64,000 bases of DNA from Pseudomonas sp. GOM6 (GTDB taxonomy: Bacteria; Pseudomonadota; Gammaproteobacteria; Pseudomonadales; Pseudomonadaceae): positions 62,001 to 126,000 of the forward strand of contig NZ_JARPUS010000002.1 of the NCBI RefSeq assembly GCF_029537485.1, written 5' to 3'. Below, piece by piece: positions 1-8,922 of the stretch; position 1 is the stretch's first letter; every line of letters starts with the position of its first letter. Both the position numbers and the translations under genes were made by a program. The notes under the pieces were generated by a model that did not search any database, had not been told where the DNA came from, and saw only the letters and a program-made list of their open reading frames with translations.

Positions 1-1
1 G

Positions 2-598
2 GATTTCACCACCTATCGTGATGGCCAGACGGCCCTTGCCGTGCATGTGCTGCAAGGTGAGCGTGAGCTGATCAAGGATTGCCGTTCGCTGGCGCGCTTT
101 GAGCTGCGTGGCATTCCGCCCATGGTTGCTGGGGCGGCGAAGATTCGCGTGACCTTCCAGGTCGATGCCGATGGCTTGCTCAGTGTTGCGGCGCGTGAGC
201 TGGGTTCGGGTGTCGAGGCCAGTATTCAGGTCAAGCCGTCCTACGGCCTGACTGATGGCGAGATTGCCCGCATGCTGCAGGACTCCTTCAGCAATGCAGG
301 GGGTGACAAGGCGGCGCGCGCGCTGCGTGAGCAGCAGGTCGAGGCCGAGCGCCTGCTTGAGGCTGTGCAGTCCGCGCTGGATGTTGATGGCGAGCGTCTG
401 CTGGATAGTGATGAGCGGCTTGCAATCCAGGTCGCCATGGATGAGCTGCGCAGCCTGGTCGCGGGCGATGACAGTCATGCCATCGAGCAGCAGACCAAGC
501 GCCTGGCCCAGATTACCGATGCCTTCGCCGCGCGGCGGATGGATGCCAGCGTCAAGGCGGCCCTGTCCGGGCGTCGACTCAACGAACTCGAGGAATAA
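2..598 (+). CDS. hscA: Fe-S cluster assembly chaperone HscA, C-terminal part
   Basis: The reading frame is open from the left window edge, so the gene is cut and its ATPase domain lies outside. The remaining 198 or so residues match the substrate-binding beta domain ([26 protein letters not shown]) and the helical lid of the specialised Hsp70 HscA, which with HscB delivers the nascent cluster from IscU. Its identity is supported by the next two genes, a 2Fe-2S ferredoxin 5 bases downstream and iscX, the usual tail of the isc operon. Alternative would be DnaK, but DnaK is not followed by fdx-iscX. Cytoplasmic. Confidence 0.93.
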   Translation, partial: DFTTYRDGQTALAVHVLQGERELIKDCRSLARFELRGIPPMVAGAAKIRVTFQVDADGLLSVAARELGSGVEASIQVKPSYGLTDGEIARMLQDSFSNAGGDKAARALREQQVEAERLLEAVQSALDVDGERLLDSDERLAIQVAMDELRSLVAGDDSHAIEQQTKRLAQITDAFAARRMDASVKAALSGRRLNELEE

Positions 599-603
599 GC
601 GCA

Positions 604-945
604 ATGCCGCAGGTCATTTTTCTGCCTCACGAGAAGTTCTGTCCCGAGGGCATGGTCGTCGAGGCTGAGCCAGGTACATCCATTCTTGAGCTTGCCCATG
701 AGCACCACATCGAAATGGAGAGTGCTTGCGGTGGTGTGTGTGCGTGCACGACCTGCCACTGCATCATTCGCGAGGGCTTCGACTCGCTGGAAGAAGCGGA
801 CGAATTGGAGGAGGACTTCCTCGACCGGGCCTGGGGGCTGGAGGCGCAGTCGCGCCTGGCTTGTCAGGCTATCGTCGGTACTGAAGATCTGACCGTCGAA
901 ATTCCCAAGTACTCGCTCAACCACGCCGCTGAAGCGCCGCACTGA
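604..945 (+). CDS. fdx: ISC-type 2Fe-2S ferredoxin
   Basis: A 113-residue ferredoxin of the adrenodoxin-like ISC class, which supplies electrons for Fe-S cluster assembly on IscU. The four cluster ligands are visible as C42, C48, C51 and C87, with the CGGVCACTTC motif, the same numbering as E. coli Fdx. An additional C53 follows the third ligand and C13 lies near the N terminus. The gene begins 5 bases after hscA and is followed by iscX after 14 bases, so all three are expected on one transcript. Cytoplasmic. Confidence 0.96.
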   Translation: MPQVIFLPHEKFCPEGMVVEAEPGTSILELAHEHHIEMESACGGVCACTTCHCIIREGFDSLEEADELEEDFLDRAWGLEAQSRLACQAIVGTEDLTVEIPKYSLNHAAEAPH

Positions 946-959
946 CTCGAGGAGCTGTC

Positions 960-1160
960 ATGAGCCTGAAATGGACTGATGTGCTGGATATCGCCATCGA
1001 GTTGGCGGACAGCAAGCCGGATGTCGATCCACGTTACGTCAACTTCGTCGATCTTCATCGCTGGGTACTGGACTTGCCGGATTTCTCCGACGATCCACAG
1101 CGCGGCGGCGAGAAGGTGCTGGAGGCCATCCAGGCCGCCTGGATCGAAGAGCTCGACTGA
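960..1160 (+). CDS. iscX: Fe-S cluster assembly protein IscX
   Basis: A 66-residue acidic protein that matches IscX/YfhJ over its full length (W5 TDVLDIA at the start, the D-P-R-Y-V-x-F-x-D-L motif at about residues 23-32, and the GGEKVLEAIQ segment). IscX binds the cysteine desulfurase IscS and iron and modulates cluster assembly. The start ATG follows a GAGGAGCTGTC ribosome binding site. It is the last gene of the isc operon here; a terminator follows before ndk. Confidence 0.94.
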   Translation: MSLKWTDVLDIAIELADSKPDVDPRYVNFVDLHRWVLDLPDFSDDPQRGGEKVLEAIQAAWIEELD

Positions 1161-1200
1161 GCTGCGGCGCCCTCGGGCGCCACCCTACGCAATTCCCCCT

Positions 1201-1233
1201 AACCCGCGTATAATTCGCGGGTTTAATTTTTCG
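1201..1233 (+). terminator. Intrinsic terminator between iscX and ndk, with a -10-like loop
   Basis: AACCCGCG at 1201-1208 pairs with CGCGGGTT at 1216-1223 and is followed by TAATTTTT. The loop reads TATAATT, so a perfect -10 hexamer sits at 1209-1214. A second, GC-only hairpin (GGCGCC-CTCG-GGCGCC, 1166-1181) precedes it. It most likely ends the isc transcript; whether the loop also serves as the ndk promoter is discussed as a finding. Confidence 0.7.
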
Positions 1234-1253
1234 CTTTAACTCTGGAGCTTCAC

Positions 1254-1685
1254 ATGGCTGTTCAACGCACTTTCTCCATCATCAAGCCCGATGCCGTTGC
1301 CAAGAACGTAATCGGTGAAATCACCACCCGTTTCGAGAAGGCCGGCCTGCGCGTCGTCGCTTCCAAGATGGTTCAGCTGTCCGAACGCGAAGCTGCTGGC
1401 TTCTATGCCGAGCACAGCGAGCGCGGCTTCTTCAAGGACCTGGTTGCCTTCATGACCTCCGGTCCGGTCATCGTCCAGGTACTGGAAGGCGAAGACGCCG
1501 TCCTGAAGAACCGTGAGCTGATGGGCGCCACCAACCCGAAAGAAGCTGCTGCCGGCACCATCCGCGCCGATTTCGCCGTTTCCATCGACGAGAACGCCGT
1601 ACACGGTTCCGACTCCGAGGCTTCCGCCGCTCGCGAGATCGCGTACTTCTTCTCCGCCACCGAGGTGTGCGCTCGCATTCGCTAA
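1254..1685 (+). CDS. ndk: Nucleoside diphosphate kinase
   Basis: A 143-residue NDP kinase, the usual length, which transfers the gamma phosphate of ATP to other NDPs through a phospho-histidine. The N terminus ([11 protein letters not shown]) and the active-site motif NAVHGSDS with its histidine near residue 117 are intact, as is the terminal EVCARIR-like segment. Start ATG 1254 follows GGAG at 1243-1246. rlmN begins 24 bases downstream, so the two probably share a transcript. Cytoplasmic. Confidence 0.97.
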   Translation: MAVQRTFSIIKPDAVAKNVIGEITTRFEKAGLRVVASKMVQLSEREAAGFYAEHSERGFFKDLVAFMTSGPVIVQVLEGEDAVLKNRELMGATNPKEAAAGTIRADFAVSIDENAVHGSDSEASAAREIAYFFSATEVCARIR

Positions 1686-1709
1686 ACGCGAACCGGCGAG
1701 GGTGAATCC

Positions 1710-2852
1710 ATGACTGATGTAGCCAAGACCAACCTGCTGGGGTTGACCCAGCCTGAAATGGAAAGCTTCTTCGAGAGCATCGGGGAAAAGCGTTTCCGTG
1801 CCGGTCAGGTCATGAAGTGGATTCACCACTTTGGCGTAGAGGATTTCGACGCCATGAGCAATCTCGGCAAGGCTCTGCGCGAAAAGCTCAGTGCCTGCGC
1901 CGAGATTCGCGGTCCCGAGATCGTCAGCCAGGATATCTCCAGCGATGGCACCCGCAAGTGGGTGGTGCGCGTGGCGTCCGGTAGCTGCGTCGAGACCGTA
2001 TATATCCCGCAAGGCGGCCGTGGCACCCTCTGTGTGTCCTCGCAGGCCGGCTGTGCGCTGGATTGCAGTTTCTGTTCCACCGGCAAGCAGGGCTTCAACA
2101 GCGACCTGACTGCCGCGGAAATTATCGGCCAGGTGTGGATCGCCAATAAGTCCTTCGGCACCGTACCAGCCAAGATCGACCGTGCCATTACCAACGTGGT
2201 GATGATGGGCATGGGCGAGCCCCTGCTGAATTTCGACAATGTCGTACCCGCCATGCAGATCATGATGGATGATCTGGGCTATGGCATTTCCAAGCGTAAG
2301 GTGACTCTGTCCACCTCCGGCGTGGTGCCCATGATCGACAAGCTGGCGACCGTTACCGACGTGTCCCTGGCCCTGTCGCTGCACGCACCGAACGACGAGC
2401 TGCGCAACCAACTGGTGCCGCTCAACAAGAAGTATCCTCTGGACGTGCTGCTGGCTTCCTGCCGCCGTTATATCGAGGGTTTGGGCGAGAAACGCTTCCT
2501 GACCGTCGAGTACACGCTGCTCAAGGACGTCAACGACCAGCCCGAACATGCTGCGCAGATGATCGCACTTCTCAAGGATTTTCCTTGCAAGATCAATCTG
2601 ATTCCGTTTAATCCCTTCCCCTTCTCCGGTTACGAACGGCCGAGCAACAACGCTATCCGTCGCTTCCAGGATCTGTTGCACAAGGCTGGTTTCAACGTCA
2701 CCGTACGCACCACGCGTGGTGACGATATCGATGCCGCCTGCGGGCAGCTGGTCGGCCAGGTGCAAGATCGCACTCGGCGTAGCGAGCGTTACATTGCGGT
2801 GCGCCAGTTGGGTAGCGAGGCTGTAGAACCTCGCGAAAATAATCGAAATTGA
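1710..2852 (+). CDS. rlmN: Dual-specificity 23S rRNA/tRNA adenine-C2 methyltransferase RlmN
   Basis: A 380-residue radical-SAM enzyme that methylates C2 of A2503 in 23S rRNA and of A37 in some tRNAs. The radical-SAM cysteines lie in the CALDCSFC motif, the SAM-binding GMGEPLLN follows, and the catalytic pair of RlmN cysteines is represented by the motif cysteine near the C terminus (DIDAACGQL). The stop codon TGA at 2850-2852 lies 14 bases before the pilF start. Start ATG 1710 follows GGCGAGGG. Cytoplasmic. Confidence 0.96.
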   Translation: MTDVAKTNLLGLTQPEMESFFESIGEKRFRAGQVMKWIHHFGVEDFDAMSNLGKALREKLSACAEIRGPEIVSQDISSDGTRKWVVRVASGSCVETVYIPQGGRGTLCVSSQAGCALDCSFCSTGKQGFNSDLTAAEIIGQVWIANKSFGTVPAKIDRAITNVVMMGMGEPLLNFDNVVPAMQIMMDDLGYGISKRKVTLSTSGVVPMIDKLATVTDVSLALSLHAPNDELRNQLVPLNKKYPLDVLLASCRRYIEGLGEKRFLTVEYTLLKDVNDQPEHAAQMIALLKDFPCKINLIPFNPFPFSGYERPSNNAIRRFQDLLHKAGFNVTVRTTRGDDIDAACGQLVGQVQDRTRRSERYIAVRQLGSEAVEPRENNRN

Positions 2853-2866
2853 AGGGGAGGGGCTCC

Positions 2867-3628
2867 ATGACTTTGCGCGCTGCGCTTTACCTATTCGTTG
2901 TCTGCCTGCTGGCGGGATGTGTCCGGACCGGAGGTCCACAAAATCCCATGGATACCGAAGAGGGGCGCAATAATGCACGCGATGCCTACATCCAACTGGG
3001 TATCGGTCATCTGCGGCAAGGCTCTACCGAGAAGGCCAAGGAGCCCTTGCGCAAAGCCCTGGAGATTGATTCGTCGAGTGCTGAGGCCTATGCCGCGCTG
3101 GCGCTGGTTTATCAGTATGAGCTTGAACCCAAGCTGGCCGATGAGAACTATCGCAAGGCGATTGCGCTGAGCAAGGGCGATGCACGCCTGTTGAATAACT
3201 ATGGCGGCTTTCTCTTCGAACAAAAGCGCTATCCCGAGGCCTATGCCCAATACAGTAACGCGGCCGAGGATACTCTCTATGGCGAGCGCTCCCGGGTTTT
3301 CGAAAACCTTGGCCTGACGGCTTTGCAGCTGGGTAAGCCGGATGAGGCCAAGCAGCATTTTCAGAAAGCTTTGCGCTTGAATAGCCAGCGTCCGACTTCG
3401 TTGCTGCAGATGGGGCTGTTGTCCTATCAGGATAAGGACTACGTAGCAGCACGCAGCTATTACGCAGGTTTCAGCCAGCAGTCCAGGCAGACCCCGCAAA
3501 GCCTGCTGTTGGGTATTCGCCTGGCCAAGGTATTCGGTGATCCTGATCAGGCCGCCAGTCTCGGCCTACAGCTCAAACGTCTCTATCCGGGCACTCCGGA
3601 ATATCAGCAATACCTGGCGGAGCAGTGA
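2867..3628 (+). CDS. pilF: Type IV pilus pilotin lipoprotein PilF (PilW)
   Basis: A lipoprotein of 253 residues built from TPR repeats. PilF carries the secretin PilQ to the outer membrane in type IV pilus assembly. The signal peptide ends in a clear lipobox, LAGC, and is followed by TPR units from about residue 40 to 240. I start it at ATG 2867 because a strong GGGGAGGGG site lies just upstream; a TTG at 2849 overlapping the rlmN stop would extend it by 6 residues without a signal-peptide rationale. The next gene overlaps its stop codon by one base. Confidence 0.93.
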   Translation: MTLRAALYLFVVCLLAGCVRTGGPQNPMDTEEGRNNARDAYIQLGIGHLRQGSTEKAKEPLRKALEIDSSSAEAYAALALVYQYELEPKLADENYRKAIALSKGDARLLNNYGGFLFEQKRYPEAYAQYSNAAEDTLYGERSRVFENLGLTALQLGKPDEAKQHFQKALRLNSQRPTSLLQMGLLSYQDKDYVAARSYYAGFSQQSRQTPQSLLLGIRLAKVFGDPDQAASLGLQLKRLYPGTPEYQQYLAEQ

Positions 3629-4620
3629 TGAAGAGTTCGCATCCTGAAGTAGCGACAGCGCATCGGGTCAATCCTGGTGAGACGCTGCGCAAGGTACGCG
3701 AAGACCGCAACCTGGCGCTGGGCGATGTTGCCGCACAGTTGAACCTCACCCCGAGCGCCCTGCGTCACCTGGAGGCGGGCGACTTTGATCAGCTTCCAGG
3801 GCACACCTTTGCTCGTGGTTATGTGCGCTCCTATGCCAAGCTGATGGGCCTGGACCCCGCTCAGTTGGTCGACGAATTCGATCAGTTCACGGGCACCAAT
3901 GCCGGTGGCAGCAGCGTGTCCAGTTTGTCGCGTATTGAAGAGCCCGCGCGGGTTTCGCAAGGCATTCTGAAGTTTTTCAGCATCGTTGCCTTGTTGGCGC
4001 TTGGGGCGGCCGGCTTTTTCTGGTGGCAGGATCAGGGCAAGCGTCTGGAAGCGAGTAACGCAGCCCCCGCGCATGTCGAAGTGGAGGCGGCTGACGGTAC
4101 GGTGGAGATTCACACCTTTACCGAGCCGGAAGATCAGGCCGTGGCTGACGCTCAGGCTGAGGAGCCGGCCCTGTCTGCAACGGATGCGCCGGCGCTGGTT
4201 GAGTCTCCGGCTCCAAGCTCCGATGAGGCACCTGTCGTCGAGCCAGAGACAAACCCCGCACCAGCCCCAGAGTCTGCAGCAGTGCCTGCTGTACCTGTCG
4301 AAGCGCCTGTTGAACAGCTCGCGGAAGCGACACAGCCTTCTTCCGCTCCGGAAGCCACGGCGGTGGCAGCTGCAGCGGGTGAGGCACTGGTCAATCTGCA
4401 ATTTACGGCTGATTGCTGGACGCAGCTGACGGATGCTGATGGCAAGGTGCTGCTCAGTGCCCTGAAGCGTCGTGGCGACAGCGTCGAACTGGTCGGCAAG
4501 GCTCCGCTGGAACTGCGCCTGGGCTATGCCCGTGGTGCTGTGGTGCTGGTCAATGGCCAGGCGGTCGACGTGGCGCCTTTCATTCACGGTGAAACCGCTC
4601 GCCTCAAACTGGGGCAGTGA
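3628..4620 (+). CDS. rodZ: RodZ-like cytoskeletal protein (HTH, one TM segment, DUF4115)
   Basis: A 330-residue bitopic membrane protein. The N-terminal xenologous helix-turn-helix domain (about residues 15-80, [20 protein letters not shown]) is followed by one hydrophobic segment (about 112-132), a long Ala/Pro/Glu linker and a C-terminal DUF4115 domain (about 250-330). In E. coli RodZ links MreB to the cell-wall elongation machinery. ATG 3628 is preferred over GTG 3625 because GGAG at 3619-3622 sits 5 bases before it. The ispG start codon overlaps its end. The low-complexity linker is normal for the family. Confidence 0.9.
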   Translation: MKSSHPEVATAHRVNPGETLRKVREDRNLALGDVAAQLNLTPSALRHLEAGDFDQLPGHTFARGYVRSYAKLMGLDPAQLVDEFDQFTGTNAGGSSVSSLSRIEEPARVSQGILKFFSIVALLALGAAGFFWWQDQGKRLEASNAAPAHVEVEAADGTVEIHTFTEPEDQAVADAQAEEPALSATDAPALVESPAPSSDEAPVVEPETNPAPAPESAAVPAVPVEAPVEQLAEATQPSSAPEATAVAAAAGEALVNLQFTADCWTQLTDADGKVLLSALKRRGDSVELVGKAPLELRLGYARGAVVLVNGQAVDVAPFIHGETARLKLGQ

Positions 4621-5741
4621 GTCAGAACATGCATTGCGAATCTCCCATCAAGCGTCGTCCATCTCGCAAAATCTGGGTCGGTAATGTAGCGGTCGGCGGC
4701 GATGCGCCCATTGCGGTGCAGAGCATGACCAACACCGAGACCTGTGATGTCGACGCCACGGTCGGCCAGATCCAGCGTCTGGAGGCGGCGGGCGCCGACA
4801 TCGTGCGCGTCTCCGTGCCTTCCATGGAGGCGGCCGAGGCGTTTGGCCTGATCAAGCAGCGGGTCAATCTGCCGCTGGTGGCCGACATCCATTTCGATTA
4901 CCAGATTGCCCTGCGCGTGGCCGAGCTGGGTGTCGATTGCCTGCGGATCAATCCGGGCAATATCGGTCGCGAAGACCGTGTTAAGGCCGTGGTCGAGGCT
5001 GCTCGCGACAAAGGCATTCCGATCCGTATCGGCGTGAATGCCGGCTCGTTGGAAAAAGACCTGCAGAAAAAGTACGGCGAGCCCACGCCCGAGGCGCTGG
5101 TGGAATCTGCACTGCGCCATGTCGAGCATCTGGACCGTCTGAACTTCCCGGACTTCAAGGTCAGCGTGAAGGCCTCCGATGTGTTCATGGCCGTCGAGGC
5201 CTACCGACTGCTGGCCAAGCAGATCGAACAGCCGCTGCACCTGGGCATCACCGAGGCCGGTGGCCTGCGTTCCGGCACCGTGAAATCGGCGGTTGGCCTG
5301 GGCATGCTGCTGGCCGAGGGCATCGGCGACACCATCCGCATCTCGCTGGCGGCCGATCCGGTGGAGGAGATCAAGGTCGGTTTCGATATCCTCAAGTCAC
5401 TGCGCTTGCGTTCGCGCGGCATCAACTTCATCGCCTGCCCGAGCTGCTCGCGGCAGAATTTCGATGTGGTCAAGACCATGAATGAGCTGGAGCAGCGGGT
5501 CGAGGATCTGCTGGTGCCGCTCGACGTTGCCGTGATCGGCTGCGTGGTCAATGGGCCAGGTGAAGCCAAGGAGGCGCATATCGGCCTTACCGGTGGCACC
5601 CCGAACAATCTGGTCTATATCGATGGCGCTCCGGCCTCGAAACTGACCAATGACAACCTGGTGGATGAGCTGGAGAAGCTGATCCGTCGCAAGGCGGCCG
5701 AGAAGGTCGAGGCCGACGCGGCAGTCATCGCCCGCGGCTGA
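4617..5741 (+). CDS. ispG: 4-hydroxy-3-methylbut-2-enyl diphosphate synthase IspG (GcpE)
   Basis: A 370-374-residue 4Fe-4S enzyme of the non-mevalonate isoprenoid pathway, converting the cyclic diphosphate MEcPP to HMBPP. The TIM-barrel half ([16 protein letters not shown]) and the C-terminal cluster-binding half ([14 protein letters not shown]) are both intact. GTG 4617 overlaps the rodZ stop; an ATG at 4629 would shorten it by four residues and cannot be excluded. hisS follows after 13 bases. Cytoplasmic. Confidence 0.97.
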   Translation: MSQNMHCESPIKRRPSRKIWVGNVAVGGDAPIAVQSMTNTETCDVDATVGQIQRLEAAGADIVRVSVPSMEAAEAFGLIKQRVNLPLVADIHFDYQIALRVAELGVDCLRINPGNIGREDRVKAVVEAARDKGIPIRIGVNAGSLEKDLQKKYGEPTPEALVESALRHVEHLDRLNFPDFKVSVKASDVFMAVEAYRLLAKQIEQPLHLGITEAGGLRSGTVKSAVGLGMLLAEGIGDTIRISLAADPVEEIKVGFDILKSLRLRSRGINFIACPSCSRQNFDVVKTMNELEQRVEDLLVPLDVAVIGCVVNGPGEAKEAHIGLTGGTPNNLVYIDGAPASKLTNDNLVDELEKLIRRKAAEKVEADAAVIARG

Positions 5742-5754
5742 TAAAGGAAGATTC

Positions 5755-7041
5755 GTGAGCAAGTCCCTGCAAGCCATTCGTGGCATGAATGACATCCTGC
5801 CAGCGCAGACCCCTGCCTGGCGTTACCTGGAAGGCACCCTGGCCGAGCTGCTAGATGGCTACGGTTACCAGGAGATTCGTCTGCCCATCCTCGAGTTCAC
5901 CGAGCTGTTCGCCCGTGGTATCGGCGAAGGCACCGATGTGGTGGACAAGGAGATGTATACCTTCCTCGACCGTAACGCCGAGTCTCTGACCCTGCGTCCG
6001 GAAGGCACTGCGGGCTGCGTGCGTGCCGTGCTCGAACACGGCCTGTCCGGCGGTGGCCAGGTGCAGAAGCTGTGGTACGCCGGCCCCATGTTCCGTTACG
6101 AGAAACCGCAGAAAGGGCGTTATCGCCAGTTTCACCAGATTGGCGTAGAAGCGTTCAATCTGCCGGGTCCGGATGTTGATGCCGAGCTGATCGTGCTGAC
6201 CTGGCGTCTGTGGCAGAAGCTTGGTCTGGCCGATGCGGTGACCCTGCAGCTCAACAGCCTGGGCTCCAGCGAGGCGCGCGCGGCCTACCGTGATGCGCTG
6301 GTGGCTTACCTGAGCGAGCGTTTCGAGCAGCTCGACGAGGATAGTCAGCGCCGACTGACCACCAATCCGCTGCGTATCCTCGACAGTAAGAATGCCCAGA
6401 CCCAGGCGCTGCTGGTCGGTGCGCCGACCCTGGCCGACTACCTCGACGAGGAGTCGCGTCTGCACTTCGAAGGCGTCAAGGCGCGCCTGGATGCAGTGGG
6501 CATCCGCTACGAGATCAACCACAAGCTGGTCCGTGGTCTCGACTACTACAACCGCACCGTGTTCGAGTGGGTCACCGACAAGCTCGGCGCCCAGGGCACC
6601 GTCTGCGCCGGCGGCCGCTACGATGGTCTGGTCACCCAGTTGGGCGGCAAGGCCACGCCTGGCGTCGGTTTTGCCATGGGCGTCGAGCGTCTGGTACTGC
6701 TGCTCGAAACCCTGGAGCTGCTGCCGGCCGAGCTAAATGCTCCTGCTGACCTTTACCTGTGCGCTTTTGGCGAAGCGGCCGAGCTGGCTGGCCTCGGTTT
6801 GGCCGAGCGTCTGCGCGATGCCTTTCCCGGCCTGCGTCTGCTGGTCAACAGCGGCGGCGGCAGCTTCAAGAGCCAGTTCAAGAAAGCCGACAAGAGCGGC
6901 GCTCGTTACGCCCTGATTCTGGGTGAGGACGAACTGGCTGCCCGCGTGGTAGGTTGCAAACCCCTGCGTGACGACACGCAGCAACAGAACATTGCCTGGG
7001 ATGCGCTAGCCGCGCATCTCGCCGCCTGCCTGCAGGCCTGA
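5755..7041 (+). CDS. hisS: Histidine-tRNA ligase
   Basis: A 428-residue class II aminoacyl-tRNA synthetase of normal length. Motif 2 (TLRPEGTA), the histidine-binding motif ([13 protein letters not shown]) and motif 3 ([11 protein letters not shown]) are present, followed by the C-terminal anticodon-binding domain. Start is GTG 5755, preceded by AAAGGAAG at a normal distance. Sits in the same operon-like run as ispG and the YfgM-like gene, as in other pseudomonads. Cytoplasmic. Confidence 0.97.
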   Translation: MSKSLQAIRGMNDILPAQTPAWRYLEGTLAELLDGYGYQEIRLPILEFTELFARGIGEGTDVVDKEMYTFLDRNAESLTLRPEGTAGCVRAVLEHGLSGGGQVQKLWYAGPMFRYEKPQKGRYRQFHQIGVEAFNLPGPDVDAELIVLTWRLWQKLGLADAVTLQLNSLGSSEARAAYRDALVAYLSERFEQLDEDSQRRLTTNPLRILDSKNAQTQALLVGAPTLADYLDEESRLHFEGVKARLDAVGIRYEINHKLVRGLDYYNRTVFEWVTDKLGAQGTVCAGGRYDGLVTQLGGKATPGVGFAMGVERLVLLLETLELLPAELNAPADLYLCAFGEAAELAGLGLAERLRDAFPGLRLLVNSGGGSFKSQFKKADKSGARYALILGEDELAARVVGCKPLRDDTQQQNIAWDALAAHLAACLQA

Positions 7042-7068
7042 GAACACAGCGAATAGGAGTCCATTGGG

Positions 7069-7710
7069 GTGAGCATGACCGAAGAAGAACAGATTGCGCA
7101 GATCAAGGACTGGTGGCAGCGCAACGGCAAGCCCCTGCTCACTGGCGGCGCGTTGGCGCTGGCACTGGTATTCGGCTGGCAGGCCTGGCAGCAGTATCAG
7201 AGCAACCAGGCGCAGAGCGCATCGGCGCTGTACCAGCAGTTGCTGGAAACCAGCCTGACGTCTTCTGGCGAGCCGGATATCGGTAAGGTCACCGAGCTGG
7301 CCAACAAGCTCAAGAGCGAATACAGCGGCAGTCATTATGCCCAGTACGCCAGCCTCTTCGTCGCCAAGCTGGCCGTCGAGAGCGACAAGCTGGATGACGC
7401 GGTTGCCGAACTCAAGCCGCTGGTGGACAAGCCGGCCGGCGCGACCGTAGGCGAGCTGGCGCGTCAGCGCCTGGCTCGCGTACTGGCTGCACAGGGCAAG
7501 GCCGAAGAAGGCCTGAAACTGCTGGACGGTGAGGCGGACAAGGCCTGGCAGGCCAGCCGTGAAGAGCTCAAGGGCGACTTGCTGGTGCAACTCGGCCGTA
7601 GTGATGAAGCTCATGCGGCCTACCTGAAGGCCAAGGAGTCCCTCGCCGAGGATGCCGCGGTGGGTGGCCTGCAGATGAAACTCGATGACCTGGCTAAAGG
7701 GGATGCCTGA
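7069..7710 (+). CDS. yfgM: YfgM-like periplasmic-chaperone-associated TPR membrane protein
   Basis: A 213-residue protein with one N-terminal membrane segment (about residues 24-42, GGALALALVFGW) after a charged, cytoplasmic start (TEEEQIAQIKDWWQRNG) and a periplasmic TPR-like helical domain. In E. coli YfgM binds the SecYEG translocon with PpiD and supports periplasmic chaperones. GTG 7069 is chosen because GGAG at 7056-7059 lies 9 bases upstream; ATG 7075 would be 15 away. bamB follows within 2 bases, so translation is probably coupled. Confidence 0.88.
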   Translation: MSMTEEEQIAQIKDWWQRNGKPLLTGGALALALVFGWQAWQQYQSNQAQSASALYQQLLETSLTSSGEPDIGKVTELANKLKSEYSGSHYAQYASLFVAKLAVESDKLDDAVAELKPLVDKPAGATVGELARQRLARVLAAQGKAEEGLKLLDGEADKAWQASREELKGDLLVQLGRSDEAHAAYLKAKESLAEDAAVGGLQMKLDDLAKGDA

Positions 7711-7711
7711 C

Positions 7712-8854
7712 GTGATGCGTTGGAAGAATGCCGCAGTGCTGGCCCTGGCCGTGATGGCCGTGGGTTGCAGCAGCAATAGCAAGAAGGAACTGCCGCCAGC
7801 CGAACTCCCTGATATCCAGGAAGAAGTCCGTCTTGATGCCCAGTGGAGCGTATCCGTGGGCGATGGGCAGGGTGAACTGTACAACCTGTTGACTCCCGCT
7901 GCCGATGGTGAGCGCCTGTTTGCCGCCTCTGCCGACGGTGAAGTCGTGGCTTTGGATCGTCTGACCGGTGACAAATTCTGGGAAGTCGAACTCGATCTGC
8001 CGATTTCCGGTGGCGTTGGCGCTGGTTATGGTCTGGTCATGGTCGGAACCCTCAAGGGTGAGGTCATCGCCCTGGATGCCAGCAGCGGTGAAGAGAAGTG
8101 GCGTGCCCGCGTGACCAGCGAAGTACTGTCTGCTCCGGCCACCAATGGTGACGTCGTGGTGGTGCAGACTCAGGATGACCGCCTGATCGCTTTCGATGCC
8201 AGCACCGGCAACCAGCGCTGGATCTATGAAAACAGCCCGGCCGTGCTGACCCTGCGTGGCACCAGCAGTCCGGTGATGACCAATCGTCTGGTCATGGCTG
8301 GCCTGTCCACCGGCAAGGTGCTGGCGCTGGATGCCAGTCGTGGTATCCCGGTGTGGGAGCAGCGTGTGGCCATCCCGCAAGGCCGTTCCGAACTGGAGCG
8401 TGTGGTTGATATCGATGGCAACCTGCTGCTCTCCGGCGGCACCCTGTATGTGGTGACCTATCAGGGCAAAGTGGCCGCCATCGACGTCGACAGCGGGCGT
8501 CCGCTGTGGAATCGCGATGCCTCCAGCTACAGCGGCCTGGCCCAGGGCTTCGGCAGTGTCTATGTGAGTCAGTCCGCCGGTGCCGTGGAAGGTGTCGACG
8601 AGCGCTCCAACTCGGCGCTGTGGAACAACGATGCCCTGGCGCGTCGCCAGCTGTCGGCCCCCGAAGTGTTCTCCAGCTATGTGGCCGTGGGTGACTTCGA
8701 AGGCTACCTGCACCTGCTGAGCCAAGTGGATGGCCACTTCGTCGGTCGCGAGAAGATCGACGGTGATGGCGTGCGTGCCCGCCCGCTGGTGATTGGCGAC
8801 TGGATTTATGTTTACGGCAACAGCGGCAAGCTGGTCGGCCTGACCATCCGCTAA
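7712..8854 (+). CDS. bamB: Outer membrane protein assembly factor BamB
   Basis: A 380-residue lipoprotein with an eight-bladed beta-propeller made of PQQ-like repeats (for example GEVVALDRLTGDKFWEVEL and GEVIALDASSGEEKW). It is part of the BAM complex that inserts outer-membrane proteins. The signal peptide ends MAVGC; the -3 residue is Ala rather than Leu, so the lipobox is slightly unusual. GTG 7712 gives the family-like N terminus M-M-R-W-K and follows AAAGGGG; ATG 7715 is the alternative. A strong terminator follows. Confidence 0.94.
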   Translation: MMRWKNAAVLALAVMAVGCSSNSKKELPPAELPDIQEEVRLDAQWSVSVGDGQGELYNLLTPAADGERLFAASADGEVVALDRLTGDKFWEVELDLPISGGVGAGYGLVMVGTLKGEVIALDASSGEEKWRARVTSEVLSAPATNGDVVVVQTQDDRLIAFDASTGNQRWIYENSPAVLTLRGTSSPVMTNRLVMAGLSTGKVLALDASRGIPVWEQRVAIPQGRSELERVVDIDGNLLLSGGTLYVVTYQGKVAAIDVDSGRPLWNRDASSYSGLAQGFGSVYVSQSAGAVEGVDERSNSALWNNDALARRQLSAPEVFSSYVAVGDFEGYLHLLSQVDGHFVGREKIDGDGVRARPLVIGDWIYVYGNSGKLVGLTIR

Positions 8855-8871
8855 GCTGTTGAGCAATGTCC

Positions 8872-8908
8872 GGCCGCTGCCGTTCTACGGCAGCGGCCTT
8901 TGTGTTTT
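8872..8908 (+). terminator. Intrinsic terminator after bamB
   Basis: A perfect 11-bp stem (GGCCGCTGCCG at 8872-8882 with CGGCAGCGGCC at 8888-8898, loop TTCTA) followed by TTTGTGTTTT. It lies between bamB and the der ribosome binding site (8911-8919), so der needs readthrough or a promoter inside bamB. Confidence 0.85.
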
Positions 8909-8922
8909 CTGAGGAGGAGCCA

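Noticed and set aside
1236..2978. A 580-codon minus-strand frame across ndk, rlmN and the start of pilF
   Set aside because: Runs across several certain plus-strand genes and their gaps without motif or start site.
8866..8922. An earlier der start at ATG 8866
   Set aside because: It would add 19 codons read through the bamB terminator, while ATG 8923 has a strong ribosome binding site and the family N terminus.
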